NCBI GenBank assembly: GCA_937926145.1
Contig: CALANW010000021.1
Location: forward strand, 1-12,112
Reading direction: 5' to 3'
DNA length: 12,112 nucleotides
Source of the DNA: an uncultured Ruminococcus sp.
GTDB taxonomy: Bacteria > Bacillota > Clostridia > Oscillospirales > Ruminococcaceae
Position numbers and translations under genes: made by a program. Shown piece by piece: positions 6,512-12,112 of this stretch (position 1 is its first letter; every line of letters starts with the position of its first letter). Under the pieces are notes generated by a model. That model was given only the letters and a program-made list of their open reading frames with translations. It was not told the origin of the DNA and did not search any database.

Positions 6512-6619
6512 TCATCTCCCTATATGTTCAATTTTTTCGTACTTAACTTCAATTCCACTATGCGTATTGTGATGAGGACACTCTGTTCCCAAAACTCTAA
6601 GCCCTGCAAGGTCGGTTGC
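6512..6619 (-). other. Coding-like remnant between the VOC gene and the HPr pseudogene
   Basis: An open stretch of 35 codons in one frame ends with TGA (6512-6514) inside the HPr ribosome binding site. It reads ATDLAGLRVLGTECPHHNTH then SGIEVKYEKIEHIGR, with a Cys-His-rich centre. It has no start of its own: a TAG sits at its beginning, right after the VOC stop. It looks like the 3' end of a lost gene. I do not recognise the family, and chance is possible. Confidence 0.25.
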
Positions 6620-6622
6620 CTA

Positions 6623-7015
6623 TCATAAATACTGACTGAATTCGATTTTTTCCTTGTTCGGTCCCTCAATGGTGAAAAACTTCACACCGTTTTCCCAGAA
6701 CGGAAGAAAATGAATTGAATCCTTTGTATTATTCAAGCCGCTTTCGTTTACAAACTTGAATGCTTCATCAACAGACCTGACATTTAATGCAATATGGTCA
6801 ACAGCTCCATAAGACATTGCAGCAGACCGATTCTCATATATCTCCAACGTCAGACCATTCAGATGCATAAACGCAACCTTTTCGTTTGCTTCGGCATTTA
6901 TTGTACGGAGAACCGCTTCAAAGCCTAATGTTTTATAGAACTTTACTGTTTCTTCAATATCATTTGTAGGAATACCAATATGCTGTAAACCCGTAAAATT
7001 ATCGGTTATATTCAT
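6623..7015 (-). CDS. VOC/glyoxalase-like protein
   Basis: A 130-residue protein with the two beta-alpha-beta-beta-beta modules of the vicinal oxygen chelate fold. The first begins LQHIGIPTNDIEETVKFYKT, the second VDHIALNVRSVDEAFKFV. The metal ligands of the glyoxalase I pattern are all in place: H12, E58, H74, E125. The family includes lactoylglutathione lyases, epimerases and dioxygenases; the substrate is not shown. It overlaps the kinase stop by 4 bases, with GGAGAGG before its ATG, and is the last gene of the sugar operon. In that setting a role in removing methylglyoxal formed by high sugar flux, or in a sugar isomer step, is plausible inference. Confidence 0.85.
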   Translation of the reverse strand: MNITDNFTGLQHIGIPTNDIEETVKFYKTLGFEAVLRTINAEANEKVAFMHLNGLTLEIYENRSAAMSYGAVDHIALNVRSVDEAFKFVNESGLNNTKDSIHFLPFWENGVKFFTIEGPNKEKIEFSQYL

Positions 7016-7974
7016 AAACGTTCCTCTCCCAGCTTTTCACAAACTGCTTCCATATCAGGCATTGCAGGGATAGCGCCATAGCTTTCCACACACAGACTTG
7101 CAGTCGCATTTCCGAAATCAGCAAAGCTATATGCTTCGGATAATGTAACGTTTTCCGGAGTTTTTCCGCTCTTTGCAAGGCTGTATAAAAATCCTCCCCA
7201 GAATGCATCGCCTGCGCCTGTGGCATCAATAGCCTTGTTCTTAAAACCGCTTACGAGGGTTCCTCCCTCTGCGGTTCTCACATAAGCACCATTTTTTCCG
7301 AGAGTGACCGCCGCAATTTTCACTCCATGTGAGATCAGTTTTTCAGCAGCACGTTCATAGTCAGCTTCGCCTGTCAGAAGCTCTGTTTCTTCATCTGAAA
7401 TTTTCATAATATCGGCATACTTTATTATGCTTCTCATCTGCTCCACCGCCTGAGCTTCGCTGTTCCATAGTGACGCTCTGTAATTGGGGTCATAAGAAAT
7501 GATTATGCCGTTTTCCTTAGCCTTTTTGACTGCAAACATAGTTGCTCCTCTGCAAGGCTCATCGGTAAGCGATATGGAACCAATATGCAGTATTTTTACC
7601 GAAAGCAGTATATCAAGAGGAATATCAGCAACGTTAAGCATCTTATCGGCTCCGTGCTTTCTTGCAAACGAAAATTCACGTTCACCGTCAGGCTTTACAT
7701 TTACGAAAGCCAGAGTTGTAAAATAATCGTCGCTGAGTATAAATCCATTGCTGTCAATTCCGCATTTATCCAAGGTATCTTTAAGGAATCTTCCGTGCAT
7801 ATCATTTCCTGCTTTTCCTATAAAAGCGACCTTGGCTCCAAGCTTTGCAGCAGCTGCGGCAACGTTTGCCGGAGCACCTCCTGCATTTTGTGCGAACAAT
7901 CTTTGTCCCTGTGAATTTACTCCTTGCATCGTAAAATCAATGAGCATTTCACCTAAAGCAGCTATATCACGCAT
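7012..7974 (-). CDS. PfkB-family sugar kinase, fructokinase type
   Basis: A 320-residue protein of normal family length. The N-terminal signature GGAPANVA (32-39), YDPNYRASLW (161-170), KISDEETELLTG (191-202) and DATGAGDAFWGG (250-261, catalytic D256) match bacterial ScrK-type fructokinases, which phosphorylate a ketohexose with ATP to give the 6-phosphate. 2-keto-3-deoxygluconate or ribokinase relatives share some motifs, so the substrate is probable, not proven. The ATG overlaps the end of the symporter gene by 8 bases and has GGAG upstream. With a dehydrogenase and symporter in the same operon it most likely acts on the ketose made from an imported polyol. Cytoplasmic. Confidence 0.88.
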   Translation of the reverse strand: MRDIAALGEMLIDFTMQGVNSQGQRLFAQNAGGAPANVAAAAAKLGAKVAFIGKAGNDMHGRFLKDTLDKCGIDSNGFILSDDYFTTLAFVNVKPDGEREFSFARKHGADKMLNVADIPLDILLSVKILHIGSISLTDEPCRGATMFAVKKAKENGIIISYDPNYRASLWNSEAQAVEQMRSIIKYADIMKISDEETELLTGEADYERAAEKLISHGVKIAAVTLGKNGAYVRTAEGGTLVSGFKNKAIDATGAGDAFWGGFLYSLAKSGKTPENVTLSEAYSFADFGNATASLCVESYGAIPAMPDMEAVCEKLGEERL

Positions 7975-9334
7975 TTTCCATACTCCTTTCCTTTATTTCC
8001 GATACAATTTTATTGTAGGATTTTTTATTGAGCTTATAGAAGAAAAGTACAATAGCAGTAACGATCCAGAGTATTCCGGGGATAGTCGAGAAGCTGTGCT
8101 TCATTATAGAAAGAACTGTTTCATTCTGCGTGATGTTAGCTTCAAAGCCTGCTGCTCCGAGAGCGGCAGCAAGTACCGATGTACCTATTGCCATTCCTAT
8201 CTTATTTCCGAGAGAAATAAACGCATACTGAAATCCGTCGTTTCTGATGCCCGTTTTCCATTCGCCGTATTCAACACAGTCGGGAATTATTGCGTATATA
8301 GCAGTATTAAAGCCTGCAAAGAAGAACTGTGTAAGTCCCGAGCAGATATAAAACGCTGCCGGTGAACTTACGGGACTGAACAGATATAACGAGATCATAC
8401 ATACTCCCGTGCCGAGAGCAAGAATGGAAGCCGCTCTGCCTTTATTGCCCGTCCATTTGAAAATTATAGGGAAAAGTCCTGCACCTATTATTGAAGGTAT
8501 AATTATTGCCATTGAATATTTGGTAAAAAACGCTTCGCTTCCTTCAACATACTTGAAATAATAAAGTGCATCTGCATTTCTTCCGTAAAGAGTTACACCG
8601 AACAGAAACTGTCCGAGAAGTGCAAGAAGATAAGGCTTGTTCTGTATAACGGTTTTCAGCTGCAGCTTCAAATGGATTTTTTTCTTTTCCGGAACTGTTA
8701 CCGCCTCTTTAGTCTTGGCAAAGCAGAAAATATGACAAAGTGCAAAAATGATACCGTAAACAACCGCAACAAGGAGATAACCCTGTTTGTCATTTCCGCC
8801 GCCCAGCTTTGAAATAAGCGGAAGAGTAATGATATTGATAATTCCAATGGCTATCATTGCGCTTACCGAACGGAACGTATTGATTTTTGCACGTTCCTCG
8901 ATGTTCTGAGTCATAGCACCGCACAGCGTTCCGTATGGTATATTTACACAGGTATATCCAAGAACAAGTATGCAGTATGTAACCGACATATAAATTATCT
9001 TTGCAGTATTGCTCCAATCGGGATGTGCCCAGAATGTTGCCATAAGCACTATAGCAGTAATGGGTGCGGCAATGAGAAGCCAGGGTCTGTAACGTCCCCA
9101 TCTGCTCTTTGTTCTGTCAGTAAGACCTCCGACGATAGGATCGTTTATAGCGTCCCAGAATCGTGAGAAAAGCATCAGTCCCGCAACTGCGCTCATACTG
9201 ATTTCAAAGACGTCGCTGTAAAAGATCATCAGGAAATTTCCTACGAACATCCAGCTGAAATTACAGCCTACATCACCCATACCGTATGCAAATTTGCTTA
9301 TAAAAGGCAGCTTGATATCAGTATTATCTTTCAC
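7967..9334 (-). CDS. GPH-family sugar:cation symporter
   Basis: A 455-residue membrane protein with about 12 hydrophobic segments. The family signature is clear near residues 61-85: DAINDPIVGGLTDRTKSRWG then RYRPW, with the Asp residues that bind Na+ or H+ in MelB. This is the glycoside-pentoside-hexuronide:cation symporter family (MelB, UidB, XynB-like). Substrates range from oligosaccharides to polyols, so specificity is not resolved. I prefer the GTG at 9334, because GGAGGTG lies 6 bases before it; the ATG at 9349 is upstream of that site and would place the site inside the gene. It lies 18 bases after the dehydrogenase stop. Confidence 0.88.
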   Translation of the reverse strand: MKDNTDIKLPFISKFAYGMGDVGCNFSWMFVGNFLMIFYSDVFEISMSAVAGLMLFSRFWDAINDPIVGGLTDRTKSRWGRYRPWLLIAAPITAIVLMATFWAHPDWSNTAKIIYMSVTYCILVLGYTCVNIPYGTLCGAMTQNIEERAKINTFRSVSAMIAIGIINIITLPLISKLGGGNDKQGYLLVAVVYGIIFALCHIFCFAKTKEAVTVPEKKKIHLKLQLKTVIQNKPYLLALLGQFLFGVTLYGRNADALYYFKYVEGSEAFFTKYSMAIIIPSIIGAGLFPIIFKWTGNKGRAASILALGTGVCMISLYLFSPVSSPAAFYICSGLTQFFFAGFNTAIYAIIPDCVEYGEWKTGIRNDGFQYAFISLGNKIGMAIGTSVLAAALGAAGFEANITQNETVLSIMKHSFSTIPGILWIVTAIVLFFYKLNKKSYNKIVSEIKERSMENA

Positions 9335-9352
9335 GCCGCACACCTCCATTTT

Positions 9353-10378
9353 TTATTCCTGAACGTCAATTATTACTTTCATTGTGGATTCTCTGTTTGC
9401 ATCAATGTACTTGTAAGCTTCGTTATAATCCTTAAACGCAAAATTCTTTGAAATAAGAGGTTTTAATGAAACCTTGCCCTCGTTTACAAGCCTGATAGCT
9501 TCGATATAATCCTCATTGCGGTACATCATTGATGTATTAAGGTCAAGCTCGTGGTCATTGAGAACCGCAAGGTCGATCTCGCCCATTCCGGCAAATACAG
9601 CAACAAGTATTATTGTGCTGCCCTTTCTTGCATACTTGATAGCCTGTCCCATTGTAATATTGTTTCCTGCGCAGTCATAAATAATATCAGCCTTATCGGG
9701 ACCGAAATTCTCGACCATTGCTTCGCCGAAATCCTTGTTTTTGGTATTGATGCAGAAATCAATTCCACATTCCTTTGCTTTTTCAAGGCGAAGATCGCTG
9801 ACATCGGTTATCATAACGCTTTCGGCTCCCATTCCCTTTGCAGTCTGTGCAACAAGGATACCGATGGGACCTGCACCCAGAACAGCTATCTTCATACCCT
9901 TTACATCACCTGCACGTCTTACTGCGTGAACTGCGACTGCAAGAGGTTCGATCATTGCACCCTCATCGAATGACATATCTTCGGGAAGAGGAGTAACCTT
10001 GGCTGCATCAACAGCAAAAAAATGAGAAGCTGTTCCTGTTGTCTGGAAGCCCATTACTTTAAGTTCCTCGCAGAGGTTATACTTTCCATGACGGCAGGGA
10101 TAACATTTTCCGCAAACAACCTGCGGCTGTATGGTTACCTTCTGACCGCATGTAAAGCCGGTTACATTTTTTCCAAGCTTAACGATAATTCCCGAAACCT
10201 CGTGTCCCTGTGTAACGGGATAGGAAGTAAAGGGGTGCTTGCCGTGGTAAACGTGGATATCAGAGCCGCATACTCCGATCTTCATAATTTTGATAAGAAC
10301 CTGCTCATCGGTGATCTCGGGGATCTCCACTTCTCTGAATTCAATAACGCCGGGGGCAGTCATAACCTGCTGTAACAT
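9353..10378 (-). CDS. Zinc-dependent medium-chain alcohol/polyol dehydrogenase
   Basis: A 341-residue protein of the sorbitol/threonine dehydrogenase-like medium-chain family. Catalytic zinc ligands are C37, H59 and E60 (GVCGSD, GHE), with E144 in IEPLAV. The structural zinc uses C89, C92, C95 and C103. The Rossmann motif is GAGPIG (168-173) and D192 ends the second strand, which favours NAD over NADP. It would oxidise a polyol to a ketose, or the reverse. The ATG at 10378 is chosen because GGAGAGCG is spaced before it; an ATG 12 codons upstream has no site and lies near the operator. It is the first gene of the operon. The substrate (sorbitol, mannitol, other) is not resolved. Confidence 0.87.
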   Translation of the reverse strand: MLQQVMTAPGVIEFREVEIPEITDEQVLIKIMKIGVCGSDIHVYHGKHPFTSYPVTQGHEVSGIIVKLGKNVTGFTCGQKVTIQPQVVCGKCYPCRHGKYNLCEELKVMGFQTTGTASHFFAVDAAKVTPLPEDMSFDEGAMIEPLAVAVHAVRRAGDVKGMKIAVLGAGPIGILVAQTAKGMGAESVMITDVSDLRLEKAKECGIDFCINTKNKDFGEAMVENFGPDKADIIYDCAGNNITMGQAIKYARKGSTIILVAVFAGMGEIDLAVLNDHELDLNTSMMYRNEDYIEAIRLVNEGKVSLKPLISKNFAFKDYNEAYKYIDANRESTMKVIIDVQE

Positions 10379-10421
10379 AATATCGCTCTCCTTTATAATT
10401 CTTATTGGCTTCATTACTTAG

Positions 10422-10445
10422 CTTTAATAAAACGTTTTATTAAAG
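10422..10445. promoter_or_regulatory. 24-bp palindromic operator of the sugar operon
   Basis: A perfect palindrome: CTTTAATAAAAC (10422-10433) followed directly by its complement GTTTTATTAAAG (10434-10445). It starts 9 bases after the -10 box, around the transcription start, so a bound protein would block transcription. A 20/24 copy lies before the ROK gene. The central AAACGTTT also resembles a CcpA cre core, so catabolite control is an alternative. Confidence 0.75.
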
Positions 10446-10454
10446 TCTATACAT

Positions 10455-10483
10455 ATTATGCCATATTAAATTGTATTTGTCAA
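10455..10483 (-). promoter_or_regulatory. Promoter of the dehydrogenase-symporter-kinase operon
   Basis: On the minus strand TTGACA (10478-10483) and CATAAT (10455-10460) are separated by 17 bases. They lie 76 bases before the dehydrogenase start, with the palindrome just downstream. Confidence 0.85.
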
Positions 10484-10486
10484 TAG

Positions 10487-10542
10487 CATTTGTACATATT
10501 TGTTTGATTACACAAACAAATATTACATAATATATACAAATG
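10487..10542. repeat. Nested inverted repeats upstream of the operon promoter
   Basis: Inner arms: 11 bp perfect, ATATTTGTTTG (10496-10506) and CAAACAAATAT (10513-10523). Outer arms: 8 bp, CATTTGTA (10487-10494) and TACAAATG (10535-10542). The cluster ends four bases from the -35 box, where an activator or second operator would sit. The DNA is AT-rich, so some symmetry is expected by chance. Confidence 0.45.
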
Positions 10543-10551
10543 TACCAAACG

Positions 10552-10590
10552 AAACACCGTATGCTCAAGTTTTCCGAGCATACGGTGTTT
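10552..10590. terminator. Terminator after the ROK regulator gene
   Basis: A perfect 15-bp stem, AAACACCGTATGCTC (10552-10566) and GAGCATACGGTGTTT (10576-10590), with a 9-base loop. It begins 3 bases after the ROK stop. The T run is short on the minus strand (TTTC) and slightly better on the plus strand (TTTTC). It separates the ROK transcript from the operon promoter. Confidence 0.8.
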
Positions 10591-10593
10591 TCA

Positions 10594-11697
10594 TTATATA
10601 TTATCAAAAAATCGTTCTGTAAAGTGCATCGCTGCACCTGTTGCCGATGCTTCCTTTTCATATCGGCAGTTTTTTAAATACAGCGTATCATTTTCAAACA
10701 TATTGTAGTTGACCACACGCTTTCCAAGCTCCTGCATATATTGCCTCAGATAGCCTCCCACATATCCTCCCAGCATTATATCGCAGTCAAAGGTCATTCT
10801 GAGATTGCTGATAATTACTGCAAGATCATCAAGATAATCCTCCCAGACCTTTCTAATTTTTTCATCGCCATTTTGCAGACCGGTAAAAAAGTCTTCTAAT
10901 GACGAAGCGTGTTTTTCAAGCACTCTTGCCGAACAGTATGCATCGGCACAGCCTTTTTTGCCGCAGTAACAGGTCTTTCCGGCACGCTCAATAATAATAT
11001 GTCCGAACTCTGCACTGCGATAATTATCTCCCCCATATATGGAGCTGTTGATATATATCGAGCCGCCTACGCTGTTGCTGAGAGAAAGATATATCATATC
11101 ACCCTCAATGTACCTCATTTCCGCAAAAAGTGCGCTGTTTGCATCATTTTCAAATTCAACGCTGTACGGTATCATCTGACTGAGGATTTTCAGACTAACA
11201 TTGTTTTGACCAAGAATGTGTGAACGGAGCAATATCTCGTTTTCCTTGTCAATTATGCCGGGAAGAGAAATTCCCACGCCAAGAAGAACAGACCTGTCCG
11301 CCTTTGCTTCATCGAGAGCAAGCTCAAGGTTTTGAGCAACAAATTCATAATACTCATTTGAATTGGAGTATTCCGCCTTAATACGTTTTTTTAATAGCAG
11401 ATGTCCGCAAAGGTCTATTACTACATAGCTTATATGATTTGCGGTAATGTCTATCCCTGCTGCTATCCTGTACATCGGCGTAATAGATAAAACGGCTGAT
11501 TTTCTGCCACCCGTAGATTTGTTTTTGCCTACCTCGCTCACAAGTCCCATTGCTGACAGCTCTTTTATCCCTTGGAGAACGGTCGGCAAACTAAGACCAA
11601 GCTCTGCTGCAATCTCAGGCTTTGAGGTTTCCGATTTTTTATAGATATATCGGGCAATTTTTGTTCTGTTAATGCTCTTATCAGCATTTTTGATCAT
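10594..11697 (-). CDS. ROK-family transcriptional regulator (NagC/XylR type)
   Basis: A 367-residue protein. Residues about 10-60 are a winged helix-turn-helix (SKPEIAAELGLSLPTVLQGI), followed by TGGRK. Residues 75-367 are a ROK sugar-binding domain: GVGISLPGIID (140-150), END in a sugar-contact position (183-185), and the zinc site H233, C243, C245, C250 (GKTCYCGKKGC). The kinase phosphate-binding DxGGT is degenerate here (GIDITANHIS), so it is a regulator and not a sugar kinase. It probably represses the operon directly downstream until a sugar binds. The ATG at 11697 has AAGGCGAT upstream. A copy of the palindrome before it suggests autoregulation. Confidence 0.9.
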   Translation of the reverse strand: MIKNADKSINRTKIARYIYKKSETSKPEIAAELGLSLPTVLQGIKELSAMGLVSEVGKNKSTGGRKSAVLSITPMYRIAAGIDITANHISYVVIDLCGHLLLKKRIKAEYSNSNEYYEFVAQNLELALDEAKADRSVLLGVGISLPGIIDKENEILLRSHILGQNNVSLKILSQMIPYSVEFENDANSALFAEMRYIEGDMIYLSLSNSVGGSIYINSSIYGGDNYRSAEFGHIIIERAGKTCYCGKKGCADAYCSARVLEKHASSLEDFFTGLQNGDEKIRKVWEDYLDDLAVIISNLRMTFDCDIMLGGYVGGYLRQYMQELGKRVVNYNMFENDTLYLKNCRYEKEASATGAAMHFTERFFDNI

Positions 11698-11712
11698 TTC
11701 ATATCGCCTTGC

Positions 11713-11736
11713 CTTTTCTCAAACATTTTATTAAAG
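11713..11736. promoter_or_regulatory. Second operator copy before the ROK gene
   Basis: CTTTTCTCAAAC (11713-11724) then ATTTTATTAAAG (11725-11736) matches the sugar-operon palindrome at 20 of 24 positions; the right half differs at one base. It lies directly downstream of the ROK -10 box, the same geometry as at the operon. Confidence 0.65.
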
Positions 11737-11763
11737 CTTATATCATTTGTAAGAAAAAGTCAA
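11737..11763 (-). promoter_or_regulatory. Promoter of the ROK regulator gene
   Basis: TTGACT (11758-11763) and TATAAG (11737-11742) on the minus strand. The spacer is only 15 bases, so it may be weak or use a shifted -10. TACAAATG, the 8-mer also found at the operon promoter, lies in the spacer (11744-11751). Confidence 0.5.
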
Positions 11764-11793
11764 GCGTTCTAAAGAATTTATAAAAAAAATCAG

Positions 11794-11940
11794 CTAAATA
11801 AACAGAACAGCCCAACTTAATTGCGGTGCTGTTCTGAATAATATACAGCATTGTAACATCGGTCGCCTGTCCGCCTCCTTACACAGTATAGGTATTCAGC
11901 TATATTTATACATACCGTTGATCCTCCTTGGAAAATAAAC
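11794..11940 (-). ncRNA. Attenuator-like leader or small RNA with two ribosome-binding-site-like stretches
   Basis: From a promoter at 11947-11955 the minus-strand RNA has AAGGAGG (11923-11929) nine bases before a five-codon ORF MYKYS (11896-11913). A second AAGGAGG (11874-11880) comes 14 bases before a 21-codon ORF (11794-11859). The RNA ends in a 9-bp hairpin, CAGAACAGC/GCTGTTCTG (11803-11811, 11828-11836), followed by a T-rich stretch on the minus strand. GCTGT (RNA of 11845-11849) can pair with the first arm of that hairpin and prevent it, the classic attenuator choice. No intact target gene lies directly after it; the ROK gene is about 100 bases on with its own promoter. It could be a leader remnant or a small RNA. 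Confidence 0.4.
11803..11836 (-). terminator. Hairpin terminator of the leader
   Basis: 9-bp perfect stem, 16-base loop; on the minus strand it is followed by TTTATTT and, 15 bases on, by a run of T. The loop is long for an efficient terminator. Confidence 0.5.
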
Positions 11941-11946
11941 ATTTTA

Positions 11947-11955
11947 ACTATACCA
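11947..11955 (-). promoter_or_regulatory. Extended -10 promoter of the leader RNA
   Basis: TGG-TATAGT on the minus strand (TATAGT at 11947-11952, TGG at 11953-11955). The -35 region at 17-base spacing is poor, as expected when an extended -10 carries the promoter. Confidence 0.45.
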
Positions 11956-12062
11956 CATAAAAATTAAAATATGGAAGTAAAAAGCACGGATTTTTTACAG
12001 CACAGCGTCCAGATAATGGCATATCATGAGAATGGTGCACATTCACTGGGAATATTCAGAAC

Positions 12063-12091
12063 TTGTCAACATAGAAAAAATATGGTATAAT
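12063..12091 (+). promoter_or_regulatory. Strong plus-strand promoter firing out of the window
   Basis: TTGTCA (12063-12068), 17 bases, TATAAT (12086-12091), with TGG before the -10 (extended -10). The gene it serves starts beyond the right edge. Confidence 0.75.
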
Positions 12092-12112
12092 AAAAGCTAT
12101 GAGATACACAAG

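Noticed and set aside
7748..8365. 205-codon plus-strand ORF across the kinase-symporter junction
   Set aside because: It spans two genes on the opposite strand with strong family evidence; composition is shadow-like.
9551..9973. 140-codon plus-strand ORF within the dehydrogenase gene
   Set aside because: Cys-rich antisense shadow of a gene with complete zinc and NAD motifs; no ribosome binding site.
11971..12090. 39-codon plus-strand ORF starting MEVKSTDFL
   Set aside because: No ribosome binding site, and its stop lies inside the -10 of the strong promoter at 12063-12091.

Overview
The window looks like chromosomal DNA of a low-GC gut Clostridium-class Firmicute, most like Ruminococcus or a related Oscillospiraceae. 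This rests on GGAGG ribosome binding sites, TTGACA/TATAAT promoters, a TnpX/TnpW-type recombinase module, a GPH sugar symporter and an HPr-like remnant. The genus is an inference from gene types, not from a search.

The left half (about 1-6250) is an integrated mobilizable element that appears to be decaying. It starts with the N-terminus of a large serine recombinase (1-210, minus) that loses family-like sequence near the window edge, preceded by a TnpW-like small protein. A complete Phd/YefM-ParE toxin-antitoxin pair runs on the plus strand from a clean promoter with an internal palindrome. From about 4826 down to 1282 a minus-strand mobilization operon reads: excisionase-like HTH protein, a small coiled-coil protein split by an in-frame TAG, an HTH plus coiled-coil protein, an oriT-like dyad region, two tandem MobC-like proteins, and a MOBP relaxase split by an in-frame TGA. 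Divergent from it, a strong promoter drives a 359-residue zinc-ribbon protein that ends at a bidirectional terminator (6215-6251).

The middle (6250-6620) has no intact gene. It holds a frameshifted HPr-family pseudogene (6277-6508, minus) and a short coding-like remnant beside it.

The right half (6623-11697, minus) is a carbohydrate locus: zinc-dependent dehydrogenase, GPH-family cation symporter, PfkB fructokinase-type sugar kinase and a VOC/glyoxalase-like protein. The genes are closely spaced or overlapping behind one strong promoter. A ROK-family regulator lies directly upstream with its own terminator. A perfect 24-bp palindrome just downstream of the operon -10 recurs with 20/24 matches just downstream of the ROK -10, which suggests one repressor controls both. 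The gene set fits uptake of a polyol, oxidation to a ketose and phosphorylation, but the exact sugar is not shown by sequence.

The last 370 bases hold no long gene. They contain a minus-strand promoter feeding a short leader with two ribosome-binding-site-like stretches and mutually exclusive hairpins (an attenuator-like RNA), and a strong plus-strand promoter firing out of the window.
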